Shown here: piece by piece, positions 30,391 to 41,724 of the stretch
Numbering within the stretch: the stretch's first letter is position 1
How the letters are laid out: each line of letters starts with the position of its first letter
Assembly: GCA_028622995.1 (NCBI GenBank)
Contig: JAJQJQ010000012.1
Location: forward strand, 4,464,001-4,528,000
DNA from: Panagrolaimus kolymaensis
Taxonomy: Eukaryota; Nematoda; Chromadorea; Rhabditida; Panagrolaimidae
Direction of reading: 5' to 3'
DNA length: 64,000 nucleotides
Notes under the pieces: model-generated
The model's input: only the letters and a program-made list of their open reading frames with translations
The model's database searches: none
Told to the model about the DNA's origin: nothing
Position numbers and translations under genes: made by a program

Positions 30391-31614
30391 CGTTCCATTC
30401 ATATTTTCAGGAAGATCCGAATCAGGGGTGAGCGGAAGTGGCTTTTCCTTAAACGGAAGGAACCGGAAACGGAACCGAGGAAGTTCGGCGGAAGCGGAAA
30501 CGGAAACGGAAATTGAAAATGCCCGGAATTCCGCGGAAACGGAAACGGAAACGGAAATTGAAAATGCCCGGAATTCCGCGGAAACGGAAACGGAACGGAA
30601 ATTTTGTATTAGAATTTTCTTTTTTTAAGCTTACGCGGAAGCGGAAACGGAAACGGAAGTAAAAAAACCACGGAATTCCACGGAAACGGAAACGGAAACG
30701 GAAGCGGAATTCCGCTCACCCCTGATCCGAATGACGAATAAAAGCGCTGATTTGATGTTTTTCTGTTAATTCATGGGCACTTGGAAATTCATAATTTGCA
30801 AGTAATTGTTGGAATAAATGTACAGAAGCATGAAGCCGAGGTGAAGCACCATACAATAATGTTTCAGCCAAACATCCAGGATAGAAATATTTTAAACTAT
30901 GAATCATATATTTAACAAATGTGAAATCCTAAAATGAGCTTTGAAGTTTCTGAAAAACAAAAAAAATGCGCTTACAATAGTTTTAGCTCCAGTAAAATCA
31001 ATAACAATTGTAAGAGGGCTCATTTCAAATGCTTGTAAATTGTGTTCAAGCCAAAAAATTAAAAGTTGATCAATTTTTCTTTCCACCGAATCATGTTGAT
31101 TTAATTTAATCCAAACTAAAAAAAGCTATGTAAATCCAAAGCCATTTAAGAAACACAAAAATCTTACGAATTCGATTTCCATAAACATCTTTTCCTCGAA
31201 GATAAATATTAAGCTTTTCATTGGAAGAAACAAATTCAATCAAACGCAAATCTTAAAATTTTGCATTTAAATTTCAAAAAATAATTCATAAAAAATATTT
31301 CTACCGTAAACGTTTGTTGCCTTTCTCCATCGAAGACATTCTTGAATTACTGCAGAAGTAACATGAACATCTTCTTTATGAGCTATGAAAAAGCATAATG
31401 GCCACCAATAATCATTATTCAATCTTTCTAAATCAGCTGAATAAACTTTTGCGCGGTTGACGGACTGCAAAAATAATTAATACTTATTTTAGCTAAATAT
31501 TTACTTGATTTATTTACTTACTTTATTAACATCAAGAATAATTTCATTTAAAAGATTTTTACGACTGGTTGTCAACAATAATAATCTATCATCTGATGAA
31601 CTTTTATTTGTCAT
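30391..31614 (-). pseudogene. MOSPD2: MOSPD2-like CRAL-TRIO half, split by a hAT MITE
   Basis: From ATG 31614: MTNKSSSDDRLLLLTTSRKN, ADLERLNNDYWWPLCFFIAH, ECLRWRKATNVY, LNIYLRGKDVYGNRI, QLLIFWLEHNLQAFEMSPLT, IVIDFTGAKTI, MIHSLKYFYPGCLAETLLYG and EKHQISAFIRHSD. This is the CRAL-TRIO lipid-binding domain in the MOSPD2 arrangement. Coding sequence is interrupted at 30,423-30,724 by a transposon. Beyond it LPENMNGT and a GTTTGT donor follow in phase. No MSP exon lies further along; that half is at 24.8 kb on the plus strand. The coding parts outside the MITE look open. Confidence 0.82.
30423..30724 (+). mobile_element. hAT-type MITE (302 bp) in MOSPD2 coding sequence
   Basis: The ends are CAGGGGTGAGCGG and CCGCTCACCCCTG, and the flanks carry an exact 8 bp duplication, ATCCGAAT (30415-30422 and 30725-30732). 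Both are hallmarks of the hAT superfamily. The interior is built from GGAAAC/GGAAGC hexamers with interspersed GGAATTCCG palindromes and codes for no transposase. Long frames of Glu-Thr repeats across it are by-products of the hexamer repeat. Confidence 0.9.
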
Positions 31615-31924
31615 TATTTAACACTAAGGATAGAATTTTTTTTCAAGTTCTTCCTCTTTTTTTGTGAGTTGCTAATATTTGTTTTTGAAGGACGCTCACA
31701 AAATTGCGGGAATTTTTTAAACATCGCGCTTTTAGATGTTTTATAGCGAACACGAAGTTGATACATAGCTTTTCGGCATGTTTTTTGCAAAAAATGAAGC
31801 TTTATGAAAACTTGCATAAAATCGAATCCATTATCTACATTTTTTTATTAAAAAAATACTTTCACGGAAATTTTTAGTTCAAAATAAATAAATACAGTAA
31901 CAAAATAAAATAAACATTAGAAAA

Positions 31925-34900
31925 TTAAATATAAACCCGTCGACGATCATTTGCTCCAATGCGAGCATTGCATTCAGGACATTTACGATTACGACTTTTG
32001 AAAAGTTTATCCAAGCATTCGCCACAGAATAAATGATAACATTTGGTTAAAACATGATCCTTCATTCGAACTTTACACGTGGGACAAAAAAGCATTTCTT
32101 TATAATGCTTATATAAAAGTTCAGAAATTTTATCGATGCCTGATGCATTATTTGATTGGCCTAATTTATCTTGAAGGTCTTTGTAGCGGAGTCTCAATCG
32201 AGTTAATATTACAGTATCATCACTTTTTTTGATCGTTGATTTTATGTGATCCTGAAAGTGGGGAAATTAATTAAGTAATTAAAAAAAAGCAAAATAAAAA
32301 TATTATTTACTTGGCTAAGAGATTGAGCTTTGGCTCTCAATTCTGCTAACTTTTTCTTTTTTTCTTCAATGCTGCTTGAAATTCTTTGTTTGGCTTTATT
32401 GAGAGTGGCTTCACGCTTTTCGATGGCTCTAAAATTTTAGTTTAAATAAAAGCAAAGAAAATGAATTAACTAACTGGTTTTTTTCATTTGCAATATTTTT
32501 CCATTTTTCCAATAGCTCTTTGATATTATGGTGTTTACTTTCCATAATATTTACACCCGAACAATAATCATTCAAATGGGTTCTTAATTCTTGCAAATAT
32601 TTTACATGTTCGGTTTTAAATTTATAAGCATTTTCCATTCTTGTTTGTTCCTCGATGCATGAAAGTTCTTGCATTTCATTTTTATACAAAGTGTTAATAG
32701 TATCCGTGCACTAAAAAATCAAACCATTATCCATGCTTTAAAGAATTCATAAACTTACTCCCCAAAGAAGATTTGAAAATCCAATAGCACCTGAATATTT
32801 TGCTTTTGTGATTTGATATTCATATTTTCTTTGCTTTTTAAGTTCATTATATGCTATACTTGCGCTACTAATATTATGATAGATTTGTCGAACAATTTCT
32901 GATGGATAAACTCGATAATCAAGGAAATCAGTTGAAGCAAAATCACTGAGAATATGTTCCTGTTCACTGCGACAATATTCAATAAAATGTTTCAAAGTTA
33001 ATTTTTCTAATAAATTTTTCATATTTTCTGGAAGTTCATCTTTTTGTGAACTTATCCATTCTTTCATTTTAATCAAGTTTTCCATTTCGGGTCTATAATT
33101 AATTTAGATAAAGTTAATCCCAAAAAACTTTGCTAAAAGTAAAATATACTCACGGAAAATAAATAGGTCTTTGCAAATTTTCTGGTAAAAATATATGTTT
33201 GAGTGATTCAAATAATCCTTTTGGAATATTATCCAAAGATATTCTCATTTCTTTGTGGTGTAAAAAATCTTTAAAATCCACTAACAAAACTGATTTTGGA
33301 ACATTTAAAGTTGTGTAAACTCCTTTAGATTCCTCTTCAGTGTCATCATCTGTGATTGAATCAAAATCTGATGAACTGATAGCGATTGGCATATCGCATG
33401 GTTTTAATGATGGTTGTGGGCTATCTAAAAACAACAAAAACCATATTGAATATTAGGTGGAAAAAATGCTTGCCTTCATTTTTCAATTCTGGTTTAACCG
33501 GAGTTGGATCATTTGGTGAATTATTATTATCCGTTTTTCTTCGCTTATTTGAAAGTGAACTTGAGCTTCTGCTTTCATAAAGTTTTTTCCTCTCTTTTCG
33601 ATCTTTATCTGAGGCATGTCGGGAATCAGGAGAATCATCTTTGTTGGTTTTTCTTTTTCGGTATTTATCTTCAGGTGAATTTCGGCGCGATGATCGTCTA
33701 CTTGATTCTCGCTCCACCGATCCCAAATGTTTATTTTTCTTTTCCCTGGCGTCGTAATCGCTACTTCGAGCTGATCGACGATCAGTGTTATCTCTTCGAT
33801 ATCGCTCGGTTGAATATGGTGATGATTTCTCACTTTTCTTGCTTTTATCACGATCAGCTGAAGATGGGTAAGCTCGAGGTGGTTGAGGGCTTTTACTTTT
33901 TCTACGTCCACTTTTTCCTATAAAAAATTTGTTTTTAGAAGTTTCAAAAAAAATTTGATAAAAAGTACCATTTTTGGGATCAAAGGCATCTGAAGTTCTA
34001 ATGGAAACATCATTGCTTCGTTTATCAGCTTTTGGTGTATCGTTTTTATTTCCCAATGATTTCCTTAATGATGAACCTAAAAAATATGATTTTAGTTTTA
34101 CCATAACTCTTTCGGATAAATGAAGGCTTACTGGATTCATTAGCCATCGCATTAGCTCTATGAGCCAACATTGCTTCATGTTGAGCATTTGGAAATGGAG
34201 GTTTAAGTCTTGTTGGCAATGCAAAAGTAATGGTAAATGAGCGATTGGTAGAAAATAGAGATTCATCCATATCTTTTTTAACCTAAGATGAATAAATATT
34301 TATTGTGTTCAAAGCTTTAAATATAATTAATAATACCATTTCTTTAAGTCTTTCCTTTAATGATGGACCTTCAGCGTCATTAAACGATTCAAAATTAAGA
34401 GTTAATTCCATAAATTCATTATGTTCACTCCATTGATTACGAACGCTGATAGCTAAAATAAAAAAACCTTTTTCTAGAGTTTATGGGAATTTTAAAACAT
34501 ACTTGAATGATGACTTAAAACTCGCTTTTTGGTTACTTCAGCAAGTAAAGAATTATGCCGTTCCAATGCTTCAATAACACTTCCTCGATTAGTTCGAATT
34601 CGCTGTGGACAAATGAGAAAACTTTTAGACATTTTTTGTTTGAAACTTCCATTTTTTAAATATGTTTTGGTGGTCATACACTTCACTCGCTGAATTCTTC
34701 GATCGCAAGCTTGTCTAAAAAATCAATGTTTAGTAATCCAAGCCATGTTATATCGAAAACTCACTTCCAAAAATGTCTATCTCGTTTTAATCTTTGCATA
34801 ACGTTTATCTGTGAATTATAATATGGCGATCTTATTGTTGCAGCAGATCTTCGCTTTTCTCGCTAAAATAAAATAAATGAGTATTATGATTTAGAGAAAA

Positions 34901-36105
34901 CAAAATCAAAGTACCTCATAAAGTTCATATTCGGCATTCTTGACGAGGTCTTTTTTATTTTCTTCAAGGCTTTGTTCAATCAAATTTCTTGATTTTTCAA
35001 CTTCTCCTCGTCCTTTTTGGATTTCATCTTGTAATTTTGCAACCTGGAAATTAAAACTGTTATAAAGCTTGAATTAACTTTAGATAATAATAACCTCCAC
35101 TGATGATATTTTAACCATTTTACGGCTATCATTTTTCTTTAATTTCGAAGCTAAACCATACAACGTTTCAGATTCTGAATTTGTGGTTGAAATAAGTATA
35201 TGCATTTCAGATTTAAGGGATTTCAAATGTTTTCTTCTTCGATGTAAAGATGCTCGCAAATTTTCTGAACATAATTTGAGTCTCTGTTGTTCATAATTTA
35301 TAAACATTTCTTGACTAAAACTTTCTCGCATTGACCACAAATCCATACAAAATGCAAGCAATGCAGATAGTGCTGGCTCCAAATCTTCATAAACCAAAGT
35401 CATATTGGCCATTTCATTCAATGATGATGATACATTTAATTGATCCAAAGATATTGTTTGAGAATCAACTTTATTGAAATGTCGCAAAATTGCATATGCA
35501 ATCTTAGTTGAAAGTATAAGAAAAAGGTCTGCTTGAAGCCAATATTGTGATACTATTTTTTGAGAATGTATAAAAAGATTTTGCAAGGTTTGGGTCATAA
35601 AGGAATCATCAACAAAATCTTTAAATACTCCAAATTTTCGACAAAAATTGGAATCTAAAACAAACAAATTTAATCTCGATGCAATCAAAAATGCCAGCAA
35701 TTTTCCAACATTACTTACTTTTCCGATTTGCAACTTTTTCCAGGGATGATGGAACGTGAAATTTCTTTAAAGCTTTAACCAAAAAATCAGATATTGCTTG
35801 GATATTTTGTTGCTTGGTTTGAAGCTCTAAAAGATTCTGCTTCTTCCACGCAATTTCTGCTGGAAGAAGATCTCCAGCTTGCTCATCCATTTTAGTCGCG
35901 GCATTGTATACATAATGTTGACAAATAGCAACCTATAAAGCAAATTGAAGGTTGAAGCTTTGTTAAAATTAAAACTTACAACATCATTAATAGCAGGAAG
36001 TGAAATGGAATGATAAACAATTGGTGGAGGACGGCCTTTTACTTTAGATTTCAATGATTTTCTTAATCTCGGCGTTTCATTGGGTGATCTCTTCTCCTTA
36101 GGCAT
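31925..36105 (-). CDS. Large coiled-coil RING protein with BRE1-like RING
   Basis: Reading from MPKEKRSPNETPRLRKSL, a chain of about 15 short-intron exons leads to a C-terminal C3HC4 RING: CPTCKVRMKDHVLTKCYH, LFCGECLDKLFKSRNRKCPEC and GANDRRRVYI at the end. The spacing and the GAND..R(V/L)Y(I/L) ending match BRE1/RNF20/RNF40, E3 ligases that ubiquitinate histone H2B. Coiled coils precede the RING (EEKKKKLAELRAKAQSLSQ, KREATLNKAKQRISSSIEEK). The middle holds an Arg/Ser/Lys-rich SR-like tract (about 33.5-33.9 kb). The N-terminal 400-500 residues are helical and I do not recognise them. I cannot exclude two adjacent genes or fused exons; the RING end is sure, the full extent is not. Confidence 0.65.
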
Positions 36106-36475
36106 TTTATGGTTTAACGGTAAATATTAAAATTTTATATAAAAAAATCGATAAATAAAGGGAATAAAAGATTTCAAGAAAAAAACAAATCGAAACTTTT
36201 TTGCTTCACTTTTTGCATTTCAAGATTGAATGAAGCCATTGAAAAATTTTTTCGCGCTAAGAGGTCCTTTTTCTTGTGAGCATCCATTTCTTGATCAAAA
36301 GCAAGGTAATTTTCTAAACTTTGAATAGTTGAAGCTTTTTTCTTTGTTCATCTTTGTTATAATGTTAGACTTTTATGTATATAATAATTTATTTAATCGT
36401 GTTTATTTGTTATCGTGTTTAGCGCCTCCTTTATTTTTAACATTTTGGAATTTTTTTTAGATTGGTAATTTAACC

Positions 36476-38489
36476 ATGGAAAATTATATCTCTCCTGTGC
36501 GTGAAAATTTTCCTGGATTCTTTGAAAAGAAGGATGAAGTTTATCCATTTGAATTTGATTTTGGAGGAAAGGAATCAGCTGAAGAAGGATTTCCAGATGT
36601 TCTTGATATGAGTGCTTTTTATTCATCAAATAATGGTACAGAACCGCTTAAAGCTGAAGAAGGAAAGAGTATTTTTGCGACAGCATATTTGAATAAGAAG
36701 TTTAAAGCTGAAGAAATTGATATGAAAGAAATTAGTGAAAATGATATCGAAGCTGAAAATACACGACGACTTAAAAATATGACAGCTGAAGAGATTGCTG
36801 ATGCCCGTGAAGAAGTTATGGAACGTTTTGATCCTTCTCTTATTGAATTTCTAAAACAACGGAAGCTTAATACTAAACAGAAAAATGAAGAAGCTGCTAA
36901 CGGTTCTAATGATAAAAAGAAAGGTATGAAATATTTTGTTAACGTTTTGCCATGTGTTACATATCTAGTTTGAATTACGTCTTTACGTTTTATCTTTTCA
37001 GTGTCATCATTTCGGCTTAAACGAATGGAAGGTCCAAAAGATTTTACACCAGCTGAGAAAAAAATTAAAGAAGATCCGACATTGGAAGAAGAAGTGAAAA
37101 ATTTGGAATTCTTTAACTTTGGTGATGCGTCTGGTTCCGAAGAAGGTGCCAAATTTTCCCGTCTTGCTATGGTAATGGTTTAACAACCTCTCAAAGACTA
37201 TAACAGTTGTTTCAGAATGCTGTTCAAATGGATTTAGCTTCAAAATCATATGGTTTAACCGCACCACGTCAAACTACTGCATGGATAAGCATTTTTGATA
37301 AACTTTCTGCTTCCACTTCTGCTATGGATGGTGATGAACTGAACACAATGGCCATTGAAGCTATTCCGCAAATTAAAGAACTTTATGTTGAAGAAGTGTA
37401 TGTTTTAGTTTCTTGTACATTTTAAAGAATTTTTGTTTAGGCTCGTCTCTGAGAACAAAAGAAAACTAGAGTTTGCGGATGATGTAAAGCCTGCTTCTGA
37501 TGGATCATGGATGTTTATTCCTATTCGACGAGTATTGGATGCTATTGAAGAACAACGAATTCCATCTGCTGATGATGTTGAAATCGTTAAATTTTCACTT
37601 CTATTTTCTGTATTATTTTTGCGTAAACAAAGTACGCTAATGACTATGTTTGGATCTCCATCAGATTCTATGTGTTGTGTATCTGAAGTATTTTTGTTGG
37701 GACCTGAAGTTTATAATGATGATGTAATTGATAAATGTGTTACTGTATTGATAGATGAATATTTTCTTCCATATGGATCAAATAATAAGCTTGCATTTGC
37801 TGGAACAAAACCTATTGCTCGACTTGATGCTTTCCTTCCATTGTGAGTTTTTTTAATATTTTTATGCATATTCACATATCAAACTAACGATGTTAGCAAA
37901 CTACTAACTATGTTATTTTCAGCTACTATGATCTTATGAAAAAATACGAGCAATATGGAGGTGGTTGCGTCAATTTTAGCCGTATCTTATTCATGATGGC
38001 TTGCATGAATTCTGTTCCTCAAGATTGTTTATTATTGCTTCTAAACATATGGGATCCTGGTTGTTCTGTTGTTCGTCAATGTGATATCACTACTTCACAA
38101 ATGGTACTTTATTTATTTTGTTTTGTTTTACTTTACATTAATGTCAAATTTTAGCAACCACTTTTGCAACATTTGATCAAAACTCGAAAGAATAACGATT
38201 TTTACATTCATTCCGAATTATTCTTACAATATGGTCGACTCTTAACTCTGTATGCAGTGGCAATTAAAAGTGAAAAAGTGTTGAGGAACAGAAATCCAGG
38301 TCTCTTTAATCTTGCTGCTACTGAAATTGGTGAATTTGTAAAGTTTTGGAAATCATACAAGGTTTGCATATTTATTTTACCAATATTTTAATCAATGATG
38401 TGTTTTAGGATGACTCAAATCGCGCTGAAGAAATAACGATTTTGTCTGATAAACTTGTTGAAGCTATGTCTGGATTTATTAGTTTTTAA
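36476..38489 (+). CDS. RPAP1: RPAP1, RNA polymerase II-associated protein 1
   Basis: About eight exons. The N-terminal RPAP1 motif is clear: ENTRRLKNMTAEEIADAREE, then MERFDPSLIEFLKQRK. It is preceded by FPDVLDMSAFYSSNNG. A second conserved block starts at SSFRLKRMEGPKDFTPAE, with LEFFNFGDASG further on. The rest is helical (GPEVYNDDVIDKCVTVLIDE, FSRILFMMACMNSVPQD). At roughly 560 residues it is shorter than the vertebrate protein (over 1,300). RPAP1 links RNA polymerase II assembly and nuclear import to Mediator and gene expression. No break is visible, unlike several neighbours. Confidence 0.85.
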
Positions 38490-39285
38490 TGTTGTTGATT
38501 TTTATAATGATCTTTTGTTTAAATAAATATTTGAAAATAAGATCGTTGTTTTGTTTCAGTCTTCCTAAAAGAAGAGTTTTCATTGCTCTTATCAAAAGCT
38601 TTTTTAGATCGAAAATATTACAAACAAAATGTTTTTGTTATAAAAGAGTGCAATGCGACAAATGAAATGCCTAAGTATCTGCTTTTTGACTTTTATAACT
38701 AAGAATCCTTGTGAAGATAACTAAAGAATGGAAAATAGCATCCAGCAATTATTAGCTCGATTTCAAACGAAAATGTCATTTATCCATTACCTTTTTGACT
38801 TTGCATAATACATGTTGACTTTCTTAAAAATAAATTGCCAGAAAGAAAAACAAGAATAAAAGGCTTTGAAGAAATTAATACTAATAATCATATTTGTTAC
38901 ACAAGTTAAAGCAATCACTTGCAAGAGGATATGAGAATATGGTCCTAATTGACACGAATAAGCAAAATAGTATAATGCTTTTTATTCAGCAATGAAATAA
39001 TGTTCAGAATTCGTTAATTGTAAAATCATTTCCAAGGAAAAAAATGTATGTAAAAATGCCAGCTTTCATCACTTTTTTGCTATCAGTTTTATTGATGAGT
39101 TTCAAATTCTCTGCCAAACGGCTTTGTCCTAAAGCAATGATAGTAAATGCTCGCTTCTTCTTTCTCGTGCTCATTGCTTCGCTTCCATCAAACAACTTTT
39201 TTATCCTTCATCGTCAAAAACATCATTTTTTAACTAATCATTGTTGTTCAAGTTCAGCTGCTTTGAATTTTTATCTCAAATCATC
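38490..39285. other. Intergenic spacer
   Basis: About 800 bp between RPAP1 and the secreted Cys-rich gene. AATAAA-like signals follow RPAP1. Frames at 39004-39195 (minus) and 39044-39373 (plus) have no family features and overlap the next gene in another frame. Confidence 0.4.
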
Positions 39286-39969
39286 ATGCAACAACGTTCT
39301 ATCATCTTCACCTTTTTCCTTGGTTTTGTTCTTGCTGGTGTTCTCTTGGCTCAAGAAGATAATGGAACTATGAATTCAACGGAATGGGAAGGTGGAATGG
39401 ATGGTTTCAATTCAACTGATCTATTTGGTGGAGACTTTGGTGGTAATGATACTCTCAACTCAACTGACTCATTTGGTAATGAAACTTCCAACTCAACTGA
39501 TTCTTTTGGATTTGATTATGAAAGCGACAACTCAACTGGATCCTCTGGAGCTCAAGGCTGTGAACGCAATGCCATCTGCTTCTCTGAAAAAGAATGTGGT
39601 GGTGAAGGAAAATGTATAGGTGCTTTTAATGGAAAGTGCAACTGCAATGCCTGCGTCAACTATGCTCGATGTGATGATGATTCTTCATGTGGTGGTCTTA
39701 AGAAAGCTTGTATTTCTGGTCGATGTGATTGTGTTGAAGGTAAGGAACTTTGAATATTCTTTCATCTTATTAATACTTTGTTTGTTTTAGGTTTCAAAGC
39801 CGCTGGTTATGCTCATTTTACCGATGCTTTCACTCATCTTTGTAACGTCAAGGAATGCTCTGGTAGTAATGGTGATGATTGTTCTGGTCTTCCTTGCCAC
39901 TCAGGTCGTTGTACTTGCCCAGCTGAAACTGATGACAGTCTTGTCTCTAATGTTTTGAACAACTTCTAA
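39286..39969 (+). CDS. Secreted Asn/Ser/Thr-rich, Cys-rich protein
   Basis: Two exons and about 210 residues. MQQRSIIFTFFLGFVLAGVLL is a signal peptide ending near LAQ. The next 75 residues repeat NSTDSFG-like units with at least eight N-x-S/T sequons, so heavy glycosylation is likely. Then come two Cys-rich blocks: CERNAICFSEKECGGEGKC, CNCNACVNYARCDDDSSC, ACISGRCDCVEG and, after the intron, CSGLPCHSGRCTCP. The Cys spacing suggests disulfide-bonded repeats as in nematode secreted or eggshell-type proteins, but I cannot assign a family. Confidence 0.75.
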
Positions 39970-40501
39970 TTTTTGTATTTTATTGTCATTTAATTAACTA
40001 ACTTTCTATGTAATAATAAATTTATATTATCTTTTGTTTTTTGTGTTTTCTTTGAATCGAGATATTCGGGTTCGAGTTGGACATCTTTTGTTGGCAATGA
40101 TTTCTATTTTACCTTTTAAAAGTAAACATGTCTCGTTTTTCTGAGAGTATTGCATAACGCCGAATATGGAAAGACGAATTAGGAAACCATCATATATGGA
40201 ATCTTTACCATTTTGAGGATTTATAAGTATTCTTTCGAAAACATACATTCTCGTTTGACCCTAAAGAAGGCTTATAAAATATTCTTGCAACGATTTCGCG
40301 CAAAGTTATCATTTTTCCCTTTCAACAATTTGGCGCCAAAAATGTTAAAGCAATATTGCTTCTAAAAATCTAAAATTTCATTCTTCAACTTTTTCTTCTT
40401 CTCTTTCAACTTTTCCCTTTCCCTTTTCAACTTTTTTTTCTCCATCCATATAAAGCGAAGAAAAATAAAAAAATTTCGTGAAGCATTTGAACAAACACCC
40501 T
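39970..40501. other. Intergenic spacer
   Basis: No supported gene. A 73-codon minus-strand frame at 40027-40248 (FLIRLSIFGVMQYSQKNETC) has protein-like composition and could be a relic exon, but I cannot assign it. Confidence 0.35.
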
Positions 40502-40585
40502 TTTTTTTGTAAATTTATTGAAAAATATTCACAAAAAGTAGTGCACTGCTTTTTGTACATTTTTTTCAATAAATTTACAAAAAAA
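40502..40585. repeat. 84 bp perfect-centre inverted repeat
   Basis: Arms 40502-40540 and 40547-40585 are inverted copies with about four mismatches, around a six-base palindrome GTGCAC. The arms begin with a T run and contain GTAAATTTATTG. It could form a hairpin RNA or cruciform, or be a small foldback element. Confidence 0.7.
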
Positions 40586-40650
40586 TACGTGGTTTGTTGA
40601 AATGGTTCTAAAAAACGAAAATTTTTTATATTTCTTCCCTTTATATTTAA

Positions 40651-40922
40651 ATTCCTTCGCTTTATGCGTTGCTGCCTTACCTTCGCTTTATGCGTTGTTG
40701 CCTTACCTTCGCTTTATGCGTTGTTGCCTTACCTTCACATTTATGTGTTGTTGCCTTACCTTCGCTTTATGCGTTGTTGCCTTACCTTCACATATTTATA
40801 TGTGTTGTTGCCTTACCTTCGCTTTATGCGTTGTTGCCTTACCTTCACATTTATGTGTTGCTGCCTTACCTTCACATTTATGTGTTGCTGCCTTACCTTC
40901 ACATTTATGTGTTGCTGCCTTC
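40651..40922 (+). repeat. Minisatellite, ten units of 26-31 bp
   Basis: The unit is like CTTTATGCGTTGTTGCCTTACC, with variants having CACATTTATGTG in place of CGCTTTATGCG. Ten copies end in GCCTTAC or, in the last, GCCTTCGG. The unit has no stop codon in any of the three plus-strand frames, so long open frames rich in Leu, Cys and Pro arise in all three. These are not genes. Confidence 0.9.
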
Positions 40923-41724
40923 GGATACACCTGTTAACTGGTGGGGGCGAAAGCCCTTTTCTCCTTCAATGTACAGCCGCCTTGACGTGGCGAAGGAGCT
41001 TAAGTTGTTTTGATCAAATTAATCAAAACAGCAACTAAGAGCTGTATACAATAATTTTTGGAAAGTTTTGCTTCTTAGTAAAACAAAAAAAATCTTGACT
41101 AAAATCGCATTGAAAGCATTTTGGTAGTTAGTTGTGTGTATTACTAATTTCACTCTTGGGCTGTTTAAAACAAAAATTATCAGGAGCATATTATATGAAG
41201 CTTTTTTTTTAGCAAATTTCAATAAAAAATTAGTATTATGTTTTTTAGGTTCCGATGGTTAGGTTATCATTTTTTTTAAATTAGAAGAAAACAAATAATT
41301 CCAAAACAATAAAAGTTCAAATAAAATCTAAATCATAAAATTTAATTTCTGGGTAGCTTTTAAAGCAAATATTTTTATTTCGTCGAAAAGCAAGTTTTTA
41401 TCCATCACTTTAAATTGCATGTGGATCATCAATGGAGTAATATACACACCTCTGCTGAATGACAAGTGGAATGTACGCTAAAGCATCGAAATTACCTTGC
41501 AAAAAAATTTTTGATTCAAGCTTTTTTTGAAACATAAAATCATTCAAATTTCTCGGCATTTGTGTGGCCTTCAGTCCACTGATTTTCAGAAGCGATGCAG
41601 GTAATAATTTTATTTTTATTTTTAGATTGAAGCTGTATGCTGCGAAGTGCCGACAATCGTTGTTTTATTCCTTTGCACGTAAAATATCACGCTTGTAATT
41701 GTTTAAAAGAAATCAGAAAGAAGA
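40923..41724. other. Intergenic spacer before pelota
   Basis: About 800 bp between the minisatellite and the pelota copy. The first 80 bp are GC-richer (GTGGGGGCGAAAGCCC) and may belong to the repeat. The rest is AT-rich with no gene seen. Confidence 0.4.

Noticed and set aside
30428..30628. Glu-Thr repeat protein at 30.4-30.6 kb
   Set aside because: The frame is the hexamer interior of a hAT-type MITE with an 8 bp target duplication.
40027..40248. 73-codon minus-strand frame that faintly recalls a glycosyltransferase-family start
   Set aside because: Too short and too weak; no neighbouring exon supports it. Mentioned only in the spacer entry.
40602..41038. Three overlapping open frames of 111-124 codons rich in Leu, Cys and Pro
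   Set aside because: They are by-products of a 26-31 bp minisatellite without stop codons in any frame; no start context, family or splice structure supports them.
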